Positions 18,323-26,691 of a stretch of 64,000 nucleotides of DNA are shown here, one piece after another (position 1 is the stretch's first letter; each line of letters opens with the position of its first letter). This DNA is from Akkermansia sp. RCC_12PD (GTDB taxonomy: Bacteria > Verrucomicrobiota > Verrucomicrobiia > Verrucomicrobiales > Akkermansiaceae): positions 1,426,001 through 1,490,000 of the forward strand of contig NZ_CP143889.1 of assembly GCF_036417355.1 (NCBI RefSeq). The letters run 5' to 3'. The position numbers and the translations under genes were made by a program. The notes beneath the pieces were generated by a model. The model did no database searches, was not told the DNA's origin, and was given only the letters and a program-made list of their open reading frames with translations.

Positions 18323-18414
18323 GGTTTTGGAGAATGATGGTTCGGAACGTTTGCGGCCTTCCGATGGCCACGAGTCGGACGGCTGAGCGGGATGTATACT
18401 TCTATTTCATGATT

Positions 18415-18450
18415 AAATCTAATCAAAAACGTTTATGGTTGATTAGATTT
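18415..18450. promoter_or_regulatory. Inverted repeat upstream of yeiH-like gene, candidate LysR operator
   Basis: Two perfect 12-base arms, AAATCTAATCAA and its complement, separated by 12 bases, lie 93-128 bases before the transporter start and overlap the last codons of the LysR gene. Arm length and distance fit a LysR-type recognition site. A terminator for the LysR gene is the alternative, but no T-run follows. Confidence 0.5.
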
Positions 18451-19345
18451 TGTTATAATAGCTCTTGCAGAACCTGATGAACAACTCGTTGATCCTGCTG
18501 TGGTCTCCATGCCCGGTTGCGAAATGGAAGGAGCGGCGGATTTCCATGTGGCGCAGGGGGATTCTTTTCAGGTTTCCCTTCTTGAGCTCTTCCCTGACGG
18601 CCAGGGAGGAAAGGAAGGAGCACGCCGAAGAATGTTCCAGGTAAAGCTTGATGCTCTCCGTATTGCCCAGTGTCATCAGGACATGCAGTTTGGACGGGGA
18701 GACCCCCTGGGCTTTCAGCGCTTCCTCCACGATCCTCCGCGTGCCGGATCCGGGTTCCCGCATGATCAGAGGGATGCCGGAAAGCTGGGCGGCAGTGAGG
18801 CCGTCCCGGGGCGCCGGCGCGGCCTGTGTTCCTCCCGCCAGAATAATTTCATCAGCCAGAAAGGGGAGGTAATGGAGGTCCTTTCTGGTTGCCGTGCCTT
18901 CCACAATGCCGAGCTGTACGGTTTCATCCTGCACGGCCTGTTCTATTTCTTCCGTATTGCCGCTTTTCAGCCGTATGCGGATGTCCGGGTAAAGGCGGCT
19001 GAACAGGGCCAGGAGGGGAGGGAGCACGTATTGGGCCATCGTGGAGCTGGCGCCCAGGTTCAGCTCTCCAGACACGGGCACATTCCCGGCGGACGCCATG
19101 TCTTCGTTCAATGCCTCGTATTCCTTCAGAATCCTGCGGGAATGGATCAGCAGGCGGCTTCCTTCCCCCGTCAGGACAATGCCCCGGCCTTCCCGTTTGA
19201 ACAGCCGCGCGTCAAGCAGGCGTTCCAGTTCCTTCACATGGCGGGTGACGGCAGGCTGGGTGATGAACAATTCCTCCGCCGCGCGGGTAAAATTGAGGCG
19301 CCGCGCGACCGTTTCAAATACCTTCAGCCGGAAATCCGTGATCAT
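18443..19345 (-). CDS. LysR-family transcriptional regulator
   Basis: A 300-residue LysR-type regulator. The N-terminal winged helix-turn-helix is clear (FETVARRLNFTRAAEELFITQPAVTRHVKELERLL, read as overlapping motifs over residues 9-43), followed by the linker helix and a substrate-binding domain from about 90 (GELNLGASSTMAQYVLPPLL). The start MITDFRLKVFE was chosen over the upstream in-frame ATG at 19366 because LysR proteins begin just before the first helix. It sits upstream of the YeiH-like transporter and most likely controls it, as YeiE does in enterobacteria. The effector is unknown. TTATGACATAA, a 5-1-5 palindrome at 19445-19455, lies about 100 bases before the start and may serve autoregulation. 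Confidence 0.93.
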   Translation of the reverse strand: MITDFRLKVFETVARRLNFTRAAEELFITQPAVTRHVKELERLLDARLFKREGRGIVLTGEGSRLLIHSRRILKEYEALNEDMASAGNVPVSGELNLGASSTMAQYVLPPLLALFSRLYPDIRIRLKSGNTEEIEQAVQDETVQLGIVEGTATRKDLHYLPFLADEIILAGGTQAAPAPRDGLTAAQLSGIPLIMREPGSGTRRIVEEALKAQGVSPSKLHVLMTLGNTESIKLYLEHSSACSFLSSLAVREELKKGNLKRIPLRHMEIRRSFHFATGHGDHSRINELFIRFCKSYYNKI

Positions 19346-19496
19346 GGGAGGAATGATGCCATTCAACCATGCCGCCCTGATTCCGGCAAGCCTCTTTCCT
19401 TCCTTCGTTTTTCCCTGAGGAAGCTGATGGAAATAAATAATTTGTTATGACATAATGACGGCTCGTCCGGCTTAACAGGAAGGAAGAGAACGGGTC

Positions 19497-21047
19497 ATGA
19501 TGAGAGTCAGATTATGGACGATGGCGGCGGCCGCATTGTTTTTATCCGGATGGGCTTCCGGGGAAGGGCGGAATAAAAAGATGGAGGAATGGCTGCTGCC
19601 TTCCGGTACGTTGAAAGCGTTTGCGGAATACATGCCCGCCTATGGAAAGCGGGCGTTTCCCGGACCGGATGCACGGGAGGCGGCTCGGCTGGAACAGGCA
19701 GTGGATGCCGCCAGGAAAGCGAAGGATGCCCGCGCCCTGGCGGAAGCCGCTGCCAGGCTGGATGCCTATTGGCAGTCAAAGCTGGATGCCCTGTATGCTC
19801 CCGTGGCTGCATGGCTGTCTTCACGGTGGTTTGTGAAGGCGGAACTGATTCCGTACAAATATGGCAGAGCGTACGAAATGCCCATGCAGGAATTGCAGGA
19901 CGAACTCGTCATGCTTGCCTGGGCGGCGACGCAGGCCGCCTGGGAGAAATTCCTTCAGGCGGATGAAGAATTTTACAGGGCATGGATTCTGGCCGAACGG
20001 AAGCGCCGGGAATATCCGGACTTGGGGGAAACTCCGTTCCGGGAGAAGCTGGGGGACATGGAAGAGGCGCAGGTGCTGGTGCGCCGAGCTTTAAAAAAAA
20101 TGGAAAGGATCATGGCCATTGCCGATACGGCGTGCGCGACGCATGCCTATCCCCTGGTGGATGCCGTTCCCGTCCACCCCGGATGGCAGGAGGATGATCC
20201 CGTTCTGCACAGGGTGGAGCAGGCCGTATGTTCGTCCGACTATCCTTTCATCAAATCCATGATGATGGAGTACCGGAATTACTGGAAAGCCCGTCTGGAC
20301 GGCATCAGGACGGCTCTGCTGAGAGAGGACGGCTACAGGCCCGGTATGGAAACCGGATGGGAGAAAAAACTGAAAATGGCGAATCGTGCCTGGAGGTATT
20401 ATGTGATCATGTCCGTGGAATACGAGATACAACCCGGAATCTATTTCTGGAGTTCCGGTATTGACATTTACATGACGGCACACTGGACATGGCTGTACCG
20501 GCAGCGATGCCGGGATTTGATGACGCTGGCCGGACTGGCGCCGGAAAGAAGGGCGGAAGGTTTTGAATGTCCTTCCCGTTCCTTTGCCGGATTCGGGGAG
20601 GCGCGTCTTGCGATGGAGCGCAAGGCCTCTGCCGGAGGGCCTTTGGCGGCGGAATACGCGGAATTGGCGGAGAATCTGGAAAAACTGCGCACGGATTTGG
20701 ATGATGCCGCATCTCCGTGGCGGGCCGTTTTTTTAGCCGTCAGGCTGAAGGATGAGGACGCGCTCCGGCTGTTGACATCCCGTATCCGGCTGCATGAACA
20801 GCACGCTCTTCTCAAGGGCGCGGTTACGCCGCTCATGGAGGCCGCCGAGGCGGGTTCCTCCGGGATGGTCCGGATTTTGGGGACATGCTGGGGAATGATC
20901 AATGCGGAAGACTGGCGAGGGCGGACCGCACTGGACATCGCCCTGGAACATGGTCATGGGGAAGCTGCATCCCTGATCCGGGAGAATGGTGGAATGACCG
21001 GAGCGGAGAAAAGAAGGAAAGAAGAGAAGGAGGCTGCCCGCAAATAG
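19497..21047 (+). CDS. Secreted helical protein with C-terminal ankyrin repeats
   Basis: A 516-residue protein of no recognised full-length family. A signal peptide is likely (MMRVRLWTMAAAALFLSGWASG). Residues about 45-430 are Ala/Glu/Arg/Trp-rich and helical. The C-terminal 75 residues show two ankyrin-like units: VTPLMEAAEAGSSGMVRILG and RGRTALDIALEHGHGEAASL. The last 15 residues are Lys/Glu-rich. Ankyrin repeats mediate protein binding, so a periplasmic or surface scaffold is plausible, but function is unknown. It is divergent from the LysR gene and has no close downstream partner. Confidence 0.78.
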   Translation: MMRVRLWTMAAAALFLSGWASGEGRNKKMEEWLLPSGTLKAFAEYMPAYGKRAFPGPDAREAARLEQAVDAARKAKDARALAEAAARLDAYWQSKLDALYAPVAAWLSSRWFVKAELIPYKYGRAYEMPMQELQDELVMLAWAATQAAWEKFLQADEEFYRAWILAERKRREYPDLGETPFREKLGDMEEAQVLVRRALKKMERIMAIADTACATHAYPLVDAVPVHPGWQEDDPVLHRVEQAVCSSDYPFIKSMMMEYRNYWKARLDGIRTALLREDGYRPGMETGWEKKLKMANRAWRYYVIMSVEYEIQPGIYFWSSGIDIYMTAHWTWLYRQRCRDLMTLAGLAPERRAEGFECPSRSFAGFGEARLAMERKASAGGPLAAEYAELAENLEKLRTDLDDAASPWRAVFLAVRLKDEDALRLLTSRIRLHEQHALLKGAVTPLMEAAEAGSSGMVRILGTCWGMINAEDWRGRTALDIALEHGHGEAASLIRENGGMTGAEKRRKEEKEAARK

Positions 21048-21291
21048 AGACTTTTTCGGACAAGGCGCCTGCCGGGAGCCGGCTTGACGGCATGCTTCCA
21101 TGGTTTCCGGAACATTTCCCCGGTGAATTCCGTACGAAGCCCGGACTGAAAAACGGCGTGGGGCTGATGAGGAAATGCCGACGATTCAGGCTTGTCCCTG
21201 TTCATTTTCAGCCGTCTGTTCCGTCATGGGTGACATTCTGTTGCCGCTCATCGTCTGAACGGTGATGCCCGGCGGGGACTCCAATGCTTAT

Positions 21292-21711
21292 ATGAAACTG
21301 CATTCCATGATCATTACCGGCGCCGCCGGACTTATGCTGTTGGGGGCCTGTTCCCCTTCTTCTTATCAGACTACGTTTCCGGAACCGGCTTATGTGAAGG
21401 TTTCCGCCAATAACGGCGCATACGTTCCGTATCCCGTCAATCCTCAGGGACAGCAGGAACTGGTGTACTGGTACGAATCCCTGCGTGAACCCCTGACCGT
21501 TGTTGCGGAAGTGCCGCCCGCTCCCCTCGTCACCAGGGGCCCTGGTCCGGTAATTCTGGATTCCGACAATTTTTCCGCGAAGCTTTACCGCGACAGGACG
21601 GAAGTGAAGAAGAAGGACAAGGACGGCAAGTGGGTTACCAGCGTGCGTCCCACCACTCCGGCTGACCAGCGCATGAGGAATTACATCATTGCGAGCAAAA
21701 AATCCCGTTAA
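21292..21711 (+). CDS. Small lipoprotein of unknown function
   Basis: A 139-residue predicted lipoprotein. The start MKLHSMIITGAAGLMLLGAC gives a lipobox (LGAC) with Cys20 as the lipidation site, so the mature protein is probably outer-membrane anchored. The rest is short, Pro- and Tyr-rich (AYVPYPVNPQGQQELVYWYE) and ends basic (NYIIASKKSR). No family was recognised. An upstream in-frame ATG at 21262 would bury the signal sequence and was rejected. A strong bidirectional hairpin follows within 30 bases. Confidence 0.8.
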   Translation: MKLHSMIITGAAGLMLLGACSPSSYQTTFPEPAYVKVSANNGAYVPYPVNPQGQQELVYWYESLREPLTVVAEVPPAPLVTRGPGPVILDSDNFSAKLYRDRTEVKKKDKDGKWVTSVRPTTPADQRMRNYIIASKKSR

Positions 21712-21738
21712 TAGCAGTTTTTACTGCCCTTGAAAAAT

Positions 21739-21783
21739 AAGAATCCGGCCTGTTCCTTGAAAAAGCGAACAGGCCGGATTCTT
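21739..21783. terminator. Bidirectional terminator between lipoprotein and GH43 genes
   Basis: Perfect 16-base stem (AAGAATCCGGCCTGTT and complement) with a 13-base loop, between two converging genes. On the minus strand it is followed by ATTTTT, so it should end the six-gene GH43 operon. On the plus strand it follows the lipoprotein stop by 27 bases. Confidence 0.88.
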
Positions 21784-21910
21784 TAAAAGAGTCTGCGGCA
21801 GTTTCCCCCTGCGTCCGGAAATGCGGGAGGAAACAACTCTCCGTGCTGTTTCCCGGCAGGCGGCCTTCAGCAGGGAGCAGGAGCCGGCATCCGCGGATGC
21901 GGACCTTCAA

Positions 21911-23026
21911 TCACAGGTCTTCCAGCGTCCATTCATCCTTCCATTCCAGCTTGATCTGGTCGCCTTCCCATTTCATGGGCAGCCACAGGTAGCGTCCGTC
22001 GATGGCATTCTTGGGCCGCCAGATGTCCGCCATGAAGATGAATTTGCCGGGCTTGCCCTGCACGGGCAGAATGTACGTGCTTTGGCCGCCGAAGGTGATG
22101 CCCGCCTTCGGGCCCACGCAGGGGTTTTTGAGTTCCTTCCACGGTCCGGCAATCCGGTCGGCCACGGCGCTGCGGGCGGCGTTGGGAGCCCAGCCGGAAC
22201 AGCCGGAAGCGATCATGTAGTATTTGCCCTTGTGCTTGCAGATGGCGGGAGCCTCCATGTAGCGGTTGACGAAAGCCCGGACGTATTTTCCGTTATGCCC
22301 GGTGTAGTCCGGCGTGAGTTCCGCTATGTGGAGCGTGATGTTGCCTTCCGAGGAATAGATATGGTAGGCCTTGCCGTTGTCGTCCACAAAAATGGTCATG
22401 TCCCGGCTCATCTGGCCGCCGGGATAGTCACGCCTGATGATGCGGACGTAGTCGGGCATTTCCTTGGTGAACTCCGTGGTCTGGTCCTTTTTGTCCAGGT
22501 TCAGGGGCCATTTGCCCGGATTGACGCGCCCGGCCCTCAGGAACGTGAACGGCCCGGTCGGCTTGGTGGCCGTCGCCACTCCCGCATACGCGGAACCATA
22601 GCCTTTCCCCTTGAGCTCCAGATGGAACCACATCACGTACTTTTTGGTCTTCTTGTTGTAAACCACTTTGGGACGTTCCAGGATGCAGCCCTTGGCGATG
22701 GGGTGGGAATTGTCCCCTTCCACCACCTTCAGGGCGATTCCCTCGTCCTTCCAGTTGTACAGGTCCTTGGAGGAATAGCAGTGCACGCCCACCTGGGCGC
22801 GGTTCCCGGCGTCCCCTTCAACCTTGTGTTCCCCGTACCAGTAATAGGTTCCCTTGTCGTAGAGGATGCCGCCGCCGTGGGCGTTGATGTGGACGCCGTT
22901 GTTGTCCGTCCAGATTTCTCCGGGCTTGAAGGAAGTGTGCCTGACGGGGACGTCCGCCGGAGAAAGGGCGGTCATGCCGCAGAACAGGCAGAGGGAGAAA
23001 AAGGCGGTTGAAAATGTTTTTTTCAT
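21911..23026 (-). CDS. GH43 exo-beta-1,3-galactanase-type glycosidase, copy B
   Basis: Secreted five-bladed beta-propeller glycosidase, 371 residues, with signal peptide (MKKTFSTAFFSLCLFCGMTALSP). It follows the fungal exo-beta-1,3-galactanase group (GH43 subfamily 24): WTDNNGVHINAHGGGI, YYWYGEHK, ILERPKVVYN, YVMWFHLE, SRDMTIFVDDNG, YMEAPAICKHKGKYY, SGWAPN and ADIWRPKNA. In that group the catalytic residues are two Glu and a Gln in place of the usual Asp base; here E117 (ERPK), E258 (MEAPA) and Q315 (FGGQS) occupy those places. Expected activity is release of terminal beta-1,3-linked galactose, as found in mucin core structures. It is the last gene of the operon and a near-duplicate of the preceding one. 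Confidence 0.92.
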   Translation of the reverse strand: MKKTFSTAFFSLCLFCGMTALSPADVPVRHTSFKPGEIWTDNNGVHINAHGGGILYDKGTYYWYGEHKVEGDAGNRAQVGVHCYSSKDLYNWKDEGIALKVVEGDNSHPIAKGCILERPKVVYNKKTKKYVMWFHLELKGKGYGSAYAGVATATKPTGPFTFLRAGRVNPGKWPLNLDKKDQTTEFTKEMPDYVRIIRRDYPGGQMSRDMTIFVDDNGKAYHIYSSEGNITLHIAELTPDYTGHNGKYVRAFVNRYMEAPAICKHKGKYYMIASGCSGWAPNAARSAVADRIAGPWKELKNPCVGPKAGITFGGQSTYILPVQGKPGKFIFMADIWRPKNAIDGRYLWLPMKWEGDQIKLEWKDEWTLEDL

Positions 23027-23056
23027 ATTCTTGAAACAGGTTGCGTGTTCGTATTC

Positions 23057-24202
23057 TTACAGGTCTTCCAATTTCCATTCGTCTTTCCATTCCAGCTTGA
23101 TCTGATCGCCGTCAAACTGGATGGGCAGCCACAGGTAGCGTCCGTCGATGGCATTCTTGGGCCGCCAGATGTCCGCCATGAAGATGAATTTGCCGGGCTT
23201 GCCCTGCACGGGCAGAACGTAGGTGCTTTGGCCGCCGAAGGTGATGCCCGCCTTCGGGCCCACGCAGGGGTTTTTGAGTTCCTTCCACGGTCCGGCAATC
23301 CGGTCGGCCACGGCGCTGCGGGCGGCGTTGGGAGCCCAGCCCGTGCATCCGGAAGCGATGAAGTAGTATTTGCCCTTGTGCTTGAAGATGGCGGGGGCTT
23401 CCATGAAACGGCCCGGAAAAACGCGTACGAATTTACCCGTGTGCCCGGTGTAGTCCGGGGTGAGCTCCGCAATGTGCGTGGTGCTGTTTTCCTCGGAGGA
23501 ATAAATGTGGTAGGCCTTGCCGTCGTCGTCCACAAAAATGGTCATGTCCCGGCTCATCTGGCCTTTTTTAAAATCTTTCTTGAACATGTCCTCGGAGCGG
23601 ACGCCTTCCGGAAGGGCGCTGGAAGTAAGGCCTGGCACCCCCTTGAAGGTTTCCATGGTCTGGTCCTTCTTGTCCATGTTCAGGGGCCATTTGCCCGGAT
23701 TGACGCGCCCGGCCCTCAGGAACGTGAACGGTCCGGTCGGCTTGGTGGCCGTTGCCACTCCCGCATAGGCGGCCCCGTAGCCTTTCCCCTTGAGCTCCAG
23801 ATGGAACCACATCACGTACTTTTTGGTCTTCTTGTTGTAAACCACTTTGGGGCGTTCCAGGATGCAGCCCTTGGCGATGGGGTGGGAATTGTCCCCTTCC
23901 ACCACCTTCAGGGCGATTCCCTCGTCCTTCCAGTTGTACAGGTCCTTGGAGGAATAGCAGTGCACACCCACCTGGGCGTAATTGCCCGCGTCGCCCTCCA
24001 CCTTGTGTTCCCCGTACCAGTAATAGGTTCCCTTGTCGTAGAGGATGCCGCCGCCGTGGGCGTTGATGTGGACGCCGTTGTTGTCCGTCCAGATTTCTCC
24101 GGGCTTGAAGGAAGTGTGCCTGACGGGGACGTCCGCCGGGGAAAGGACGGCGGCGCCGCAAAACAGGAGGATGGAAAGCAGGGGACTGATGATATTAGTC
24201 AT
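23057..24202 (-). CDS. GH43 exo-beta-1,3-galactanase-type glycosidase, copy A
   Basis: 381-residue paralogue of the downstream GH43, with the same catalytic set (about E116, E268, Q325) and a signal peptide. Long blocks are identical to copy B even in DNA, while the signal peptide and one internal segment differ. After WPLNMDKKDQT copy A has a longer loop (METFKGVPGLTSSALPEG, then SEDMFKKDFKKG), whereas copy B has EFTKEMPDYVRIIRRDYPGG. The loop lies between two blades and could shape substrate or partner choice. Copies are separated by 30 bases, so they are co-transcribed and could exchange sequence by recombination. Confidence 0.92.
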   Translation of the reverse strand: MTNIISPLLSILLFCGAAVLSPADVPVRHTSFKPGEIWTDNNGVHINAHGGGILYDKGTYYWYGEHKVEGDAGNYAQVGVHCYSSKDLYNWKDEGIALKVVEGDNSHPIAKGCILERPKVVYNKKTKKYVMWFHLELKGKGYGAAYAGVATATKPTGPFTFLRAGRVNPGKWPLNMDKKDQTMETFKGVPGLTSSALPEGVRSEDMFKKDFKKGQMSRDMTIFVDDDGKAYHIYSSEENSTTHIAELTPDYTGHTGKFVRVFPGRFMEAPAIFKHKGKYYFIASGCTGWAPNAARSAVADRIAGPWKELKNPCVGPKAGITFGGQSTYVLPVQGKPGKFIFMADIWRPKNAIDGRYLWLPIQFDGDQIKLEWKDEWKLEDL

Positions 24203-24226
24203 GACTGTGTGAGGATGCGGAAGTGG

Positions 24227-25451
24227 TCAGTGAATGATCGGATGGCCGTACAGTTTGTCCCATGCCCTGGAAAGGGCGTACAGGGCATAACCGGTACCAT
24301 AGAATTTGTGATAATTGTACAATGGATAGTCCCACCAGGAACCGTCTCTTCCCTGGCGCGCAAGGATGTCGCCGGCCAGCAGAGACGCATGACGTTTTAC
24401 CTGATTGGGGGCCAGCATGTCCAGACACATTCCTGAATAATAATATCCATAATAGAAAAAGTACCCGGAATTCTGTGCGAAGCTTTCATGCGGAACCGGC
24501 TTGTGGAGGGCCATGGTCAGCCAGCCCCTGCGGCTCCACAGGCGGTCCAGTCCGTCCACAAGCTGGCGCATGGAAACATCTTCCGGTTCCCACAGCTTGA
24601 TGGCGTAATCGCAGGCCGGGGTGCGGGCCAGGCTGCCGGTGTGGCGGTTGATGGGTCTGCCGGGATAATAGGAGTGGCTCAGGGAGTAAACATAGGTTCC
24701 GGCCGGGGTACGCTGGGATTTGAGGAATTTCAGGGCCCGGCGGAATACCTTCTCATCCAGGGAAAGGCCGAATGTCTTACCGGCCATCCATGCGGAAATG
24801 AGAACGGTCCCGGTCAGGAAGGAGGTGGGTTCCGATGCTGGCCGTTTGCTGAATCCGATGTAGGTGAGATAGCCCCAGCCCCCCTTGGCGGAAGCCAGTT
24901 CGTTGAGCCTGTCCACCTGGAGGCGGGCGCAGTCCATGAGTTGTTTGTAGCGCGGGCTTTCGCGGTCCAGCCCGGCCGCACGCATGCTCATGGCGTCCAG
25001 CACGTAGGTATGCGCCCAGATGTTGTAAACGCAGAGGGCGTCCCCCCCGCTTCAAATGGGGCATCGTCCGGATCAGGTAATCTTCCGCGCGGGTCATGGC
25101 TTCCCGTACCTTTGGTTCGTCCCGCAGGGGAGTGGCGTTAAGTCCCGCGATGCACAGGGCCGTGCTCGCCGTCTTGAAGGTGAGCGGGCCGTCCGGATAG
25201 GGGCAGAGAATGTTCCATGTGCCGATCACCCGGTGGTCTCCCCAGGAGCCGTCCCTGTTCTGTTTTTCCAACAAAAAATCCACGCCGCGGCGGAATGCCG
25301 CGCTGAATTGTCCGCGTTCAGCAGGAGGAATATCCGGAATTTTTGCAATGGAAATGGTATCCTTCCGGTTGCCGGGTACCGTTTCCGGTTCTCTGGCGGA
25401 AACAGCCAGGGACGCAAGCAGAAGCAGGCTGGAAAGCAAAAGGCGGAACAT
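24227..25451 (-). pseudogene. Alpha-toroid (prenyltransferase/squalene-cyclase-like) protein, frameshifted at a G7 run
   Basis: Tandem paralogue of the next gene upstream. The N-terminal part reads from MFRLLLSSLLLLASLAVSA (signal peptide) through QNRDGSWGDH to MPHLKRGG, then leaves frame. The rest, from VLDAMSMRAAGL to the end KLYGHPIIH, is in another frame. The break is a run of seven C on the plus strand (25042-25048). With six, the join reads HLKRGDALCVYNIWAHTYVL and the product is 407 residues, exactly the length of the paralogue. So this is a recently disrupted gene, a slippage (phase-variable) gene, or a base-call error. The QXXXGXW motifs mark an alpha/alpha-barrel like terpene cyclases. 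The substrate is unknown. Confidence 0.85.
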
Positions 25452-25453
25452 GG

Positions 25454-26677
25454 TTAGGAAGCGGGCGGGGTGGTGGGATAAAGCGCGCTCCGGACCCGGG
25501 AAACGGCGAACAGGGCGTAGCCGGTGCCATAAAATTTGTGATAATTGTAGAGGGGATAGTCCCACCAGGAGCCGTCCTTCTCCTGCATGGGCAGGATGTC
25601 GTCCGCCAGATGGGCTGCATGGCGCGGCAGCCGTTCCCGGGGTACCTGGTCAAGGCAGCGGGCGGCGTAGTAATACCCGTAGTAGAAGAAATAGCCTGCA
25701 TTTTGCGCGAAGCTTTCATGAGGGATGGGTTTCTTCACCGCCAGGGAGAGCCACCCGGAGCGGCTCCAGATGCGTTCCAGCCCGTCTTCCAGCTGGCGTC
25801 TGGAAACAAAAGCCGGATCGTACTGGATCAGGGCCAGGTCTCCGGCGGGGGTGCGGGCCAGGCTGCCGGTGTGGCGGTTGATGGGCCTGCCGGGATAAAA
25901 CATGTGGGATATGGAATACACATAGCTCCCGGCCGGAGTCCGCTGTTTTTCCAGGCTGGCGACGGCGCGCTTGACAATCTGGGGGTCGGCCTGGAGGCCG
26001 AATGCGCGTTCGGCGTCCTTGAAGGCAATCAGCACCGTAGCCGTCAGGAAGGAGGTGGGTTCCCCCATCGGCCGTCTGGAAAAAGTTTTAAAGGTGTAGT
26101 AGCCCCAGCCGCCTTTGACGTCCGCCATCCAGTTCAGCGCCTCCACCTGCAGTGCGGCCACTTTCTTGAGCTCCGTGTATTGCGGGGAGTTCTCAGGCAG
26201 ATTTTCAGCGGCGCGGCACAGGGCGGAGAGGCCGTAGGCATGACCCCATACGCCGAGGACGGTGCGCGTGTCTCCGCGCTTGAGCAGGGGAAGGGTGGCA
26301 AGCAGGTACTGGACGGCCCGGTCAATGGCTCCCTTGACGGCGGGTTCATCCTTCAGCGGACTGGCGAGCAGGCCGATGACGCACAGGGACGTGCAGGCGG
26401 TCCTGAATGACCTGGGGCCTTCCGGGTAAGGGCAGATCACATTCAGCCCCTTGGTGCGCGTGTGGTCTCCCCAGGAGCCGTCCTTGTTCTGGCTGGCCAG
26501 AAGGAAATCCGCCGCCCTGCGTATGGACTGGTCCAGCGTTTCCCGGGAGGGGGGCTCCACGTCCGGAACCTTTTCAATGGGAATGGTGTCTCTTTTTTCC
26601 CCGCCTTCCGTCGGCACAGGTGCGCCAAGCGCCGTGCAGGCACTCAGAACGGAGAGGAAAAGGACGGCCTTATTCAT
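25454..26677 (-). CDS. Secreted alpha-toroid protein with squalene-cyclase-like repeats
   Basis: A 407-residue secreted protein: signal peptide MNKAVLFLSVLSACTALGAP, then helical repeats with QW-type motifs (SQNKDGSWGDH at about 62-72, MQEKDGSWWDYPLYNY near 375). This is the prenyltransferase/squalene-oxidase repeat fold, an alpha/alpha toroid. The DXDD motif of true hopene cyclases and the metal ligands of prenyltransferases were not seen, so it is not a standard terpene enzyme. Strongly conserved with its tandem copy are YPGRPINRHTGSLARTPA, PHESFAQNAGYFFYYGYYY and YHKFYGTGYAL, which may line the cavity. It lies 14 bases after the adaptor gene and 2 bases before the second copy. Confidence 0.85.
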   Translation of the reverse strand: MNKAVLFLSVLSACTALGAPVPTEGGEKRDTIPIEKVPDVEPPSRETLDQSIRRAADFLLASQNKDGSWGDHTRTKGLNVICPYPEGPRSFRTACTSLCVIGLLASPLKDEPAVKGAIDRAVQYLLATLPLLKRGDTRTVLGVWGHAYGLSALCRAAENLPENSPQYTELKKVAALQVEALNWMADVKGGWGYYTFKTFSRRPMGEPTSFLTATVLIAFKDAERAFGLQADPQIVKRAVASLEKQRTPAGSYVYSISHMFYPGRPINRHTGSLARTPAGDLALIQYDPAFVSRRQLEDGLERIWSRSGWLSLAVKKPIPHESFAQNAGYFFYYGYYYAARCLDQVPRERLPRHAAHLADDILPMQEKDGSWWDYPLYNYHKFYGTGYALFAVSRVRSALYPTTPPAS

Positions 26678-26691
26678 GCGCGGAAAAGAGA

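Noticed and set aside
21911-26677. Long direct repeats suggesting a mobile element or CRISPR-like array
   Set aside because: The repeats are simply two tandem gene duplications (GH43 and toroid); no transposase, terminal repeats or spacer pattern.
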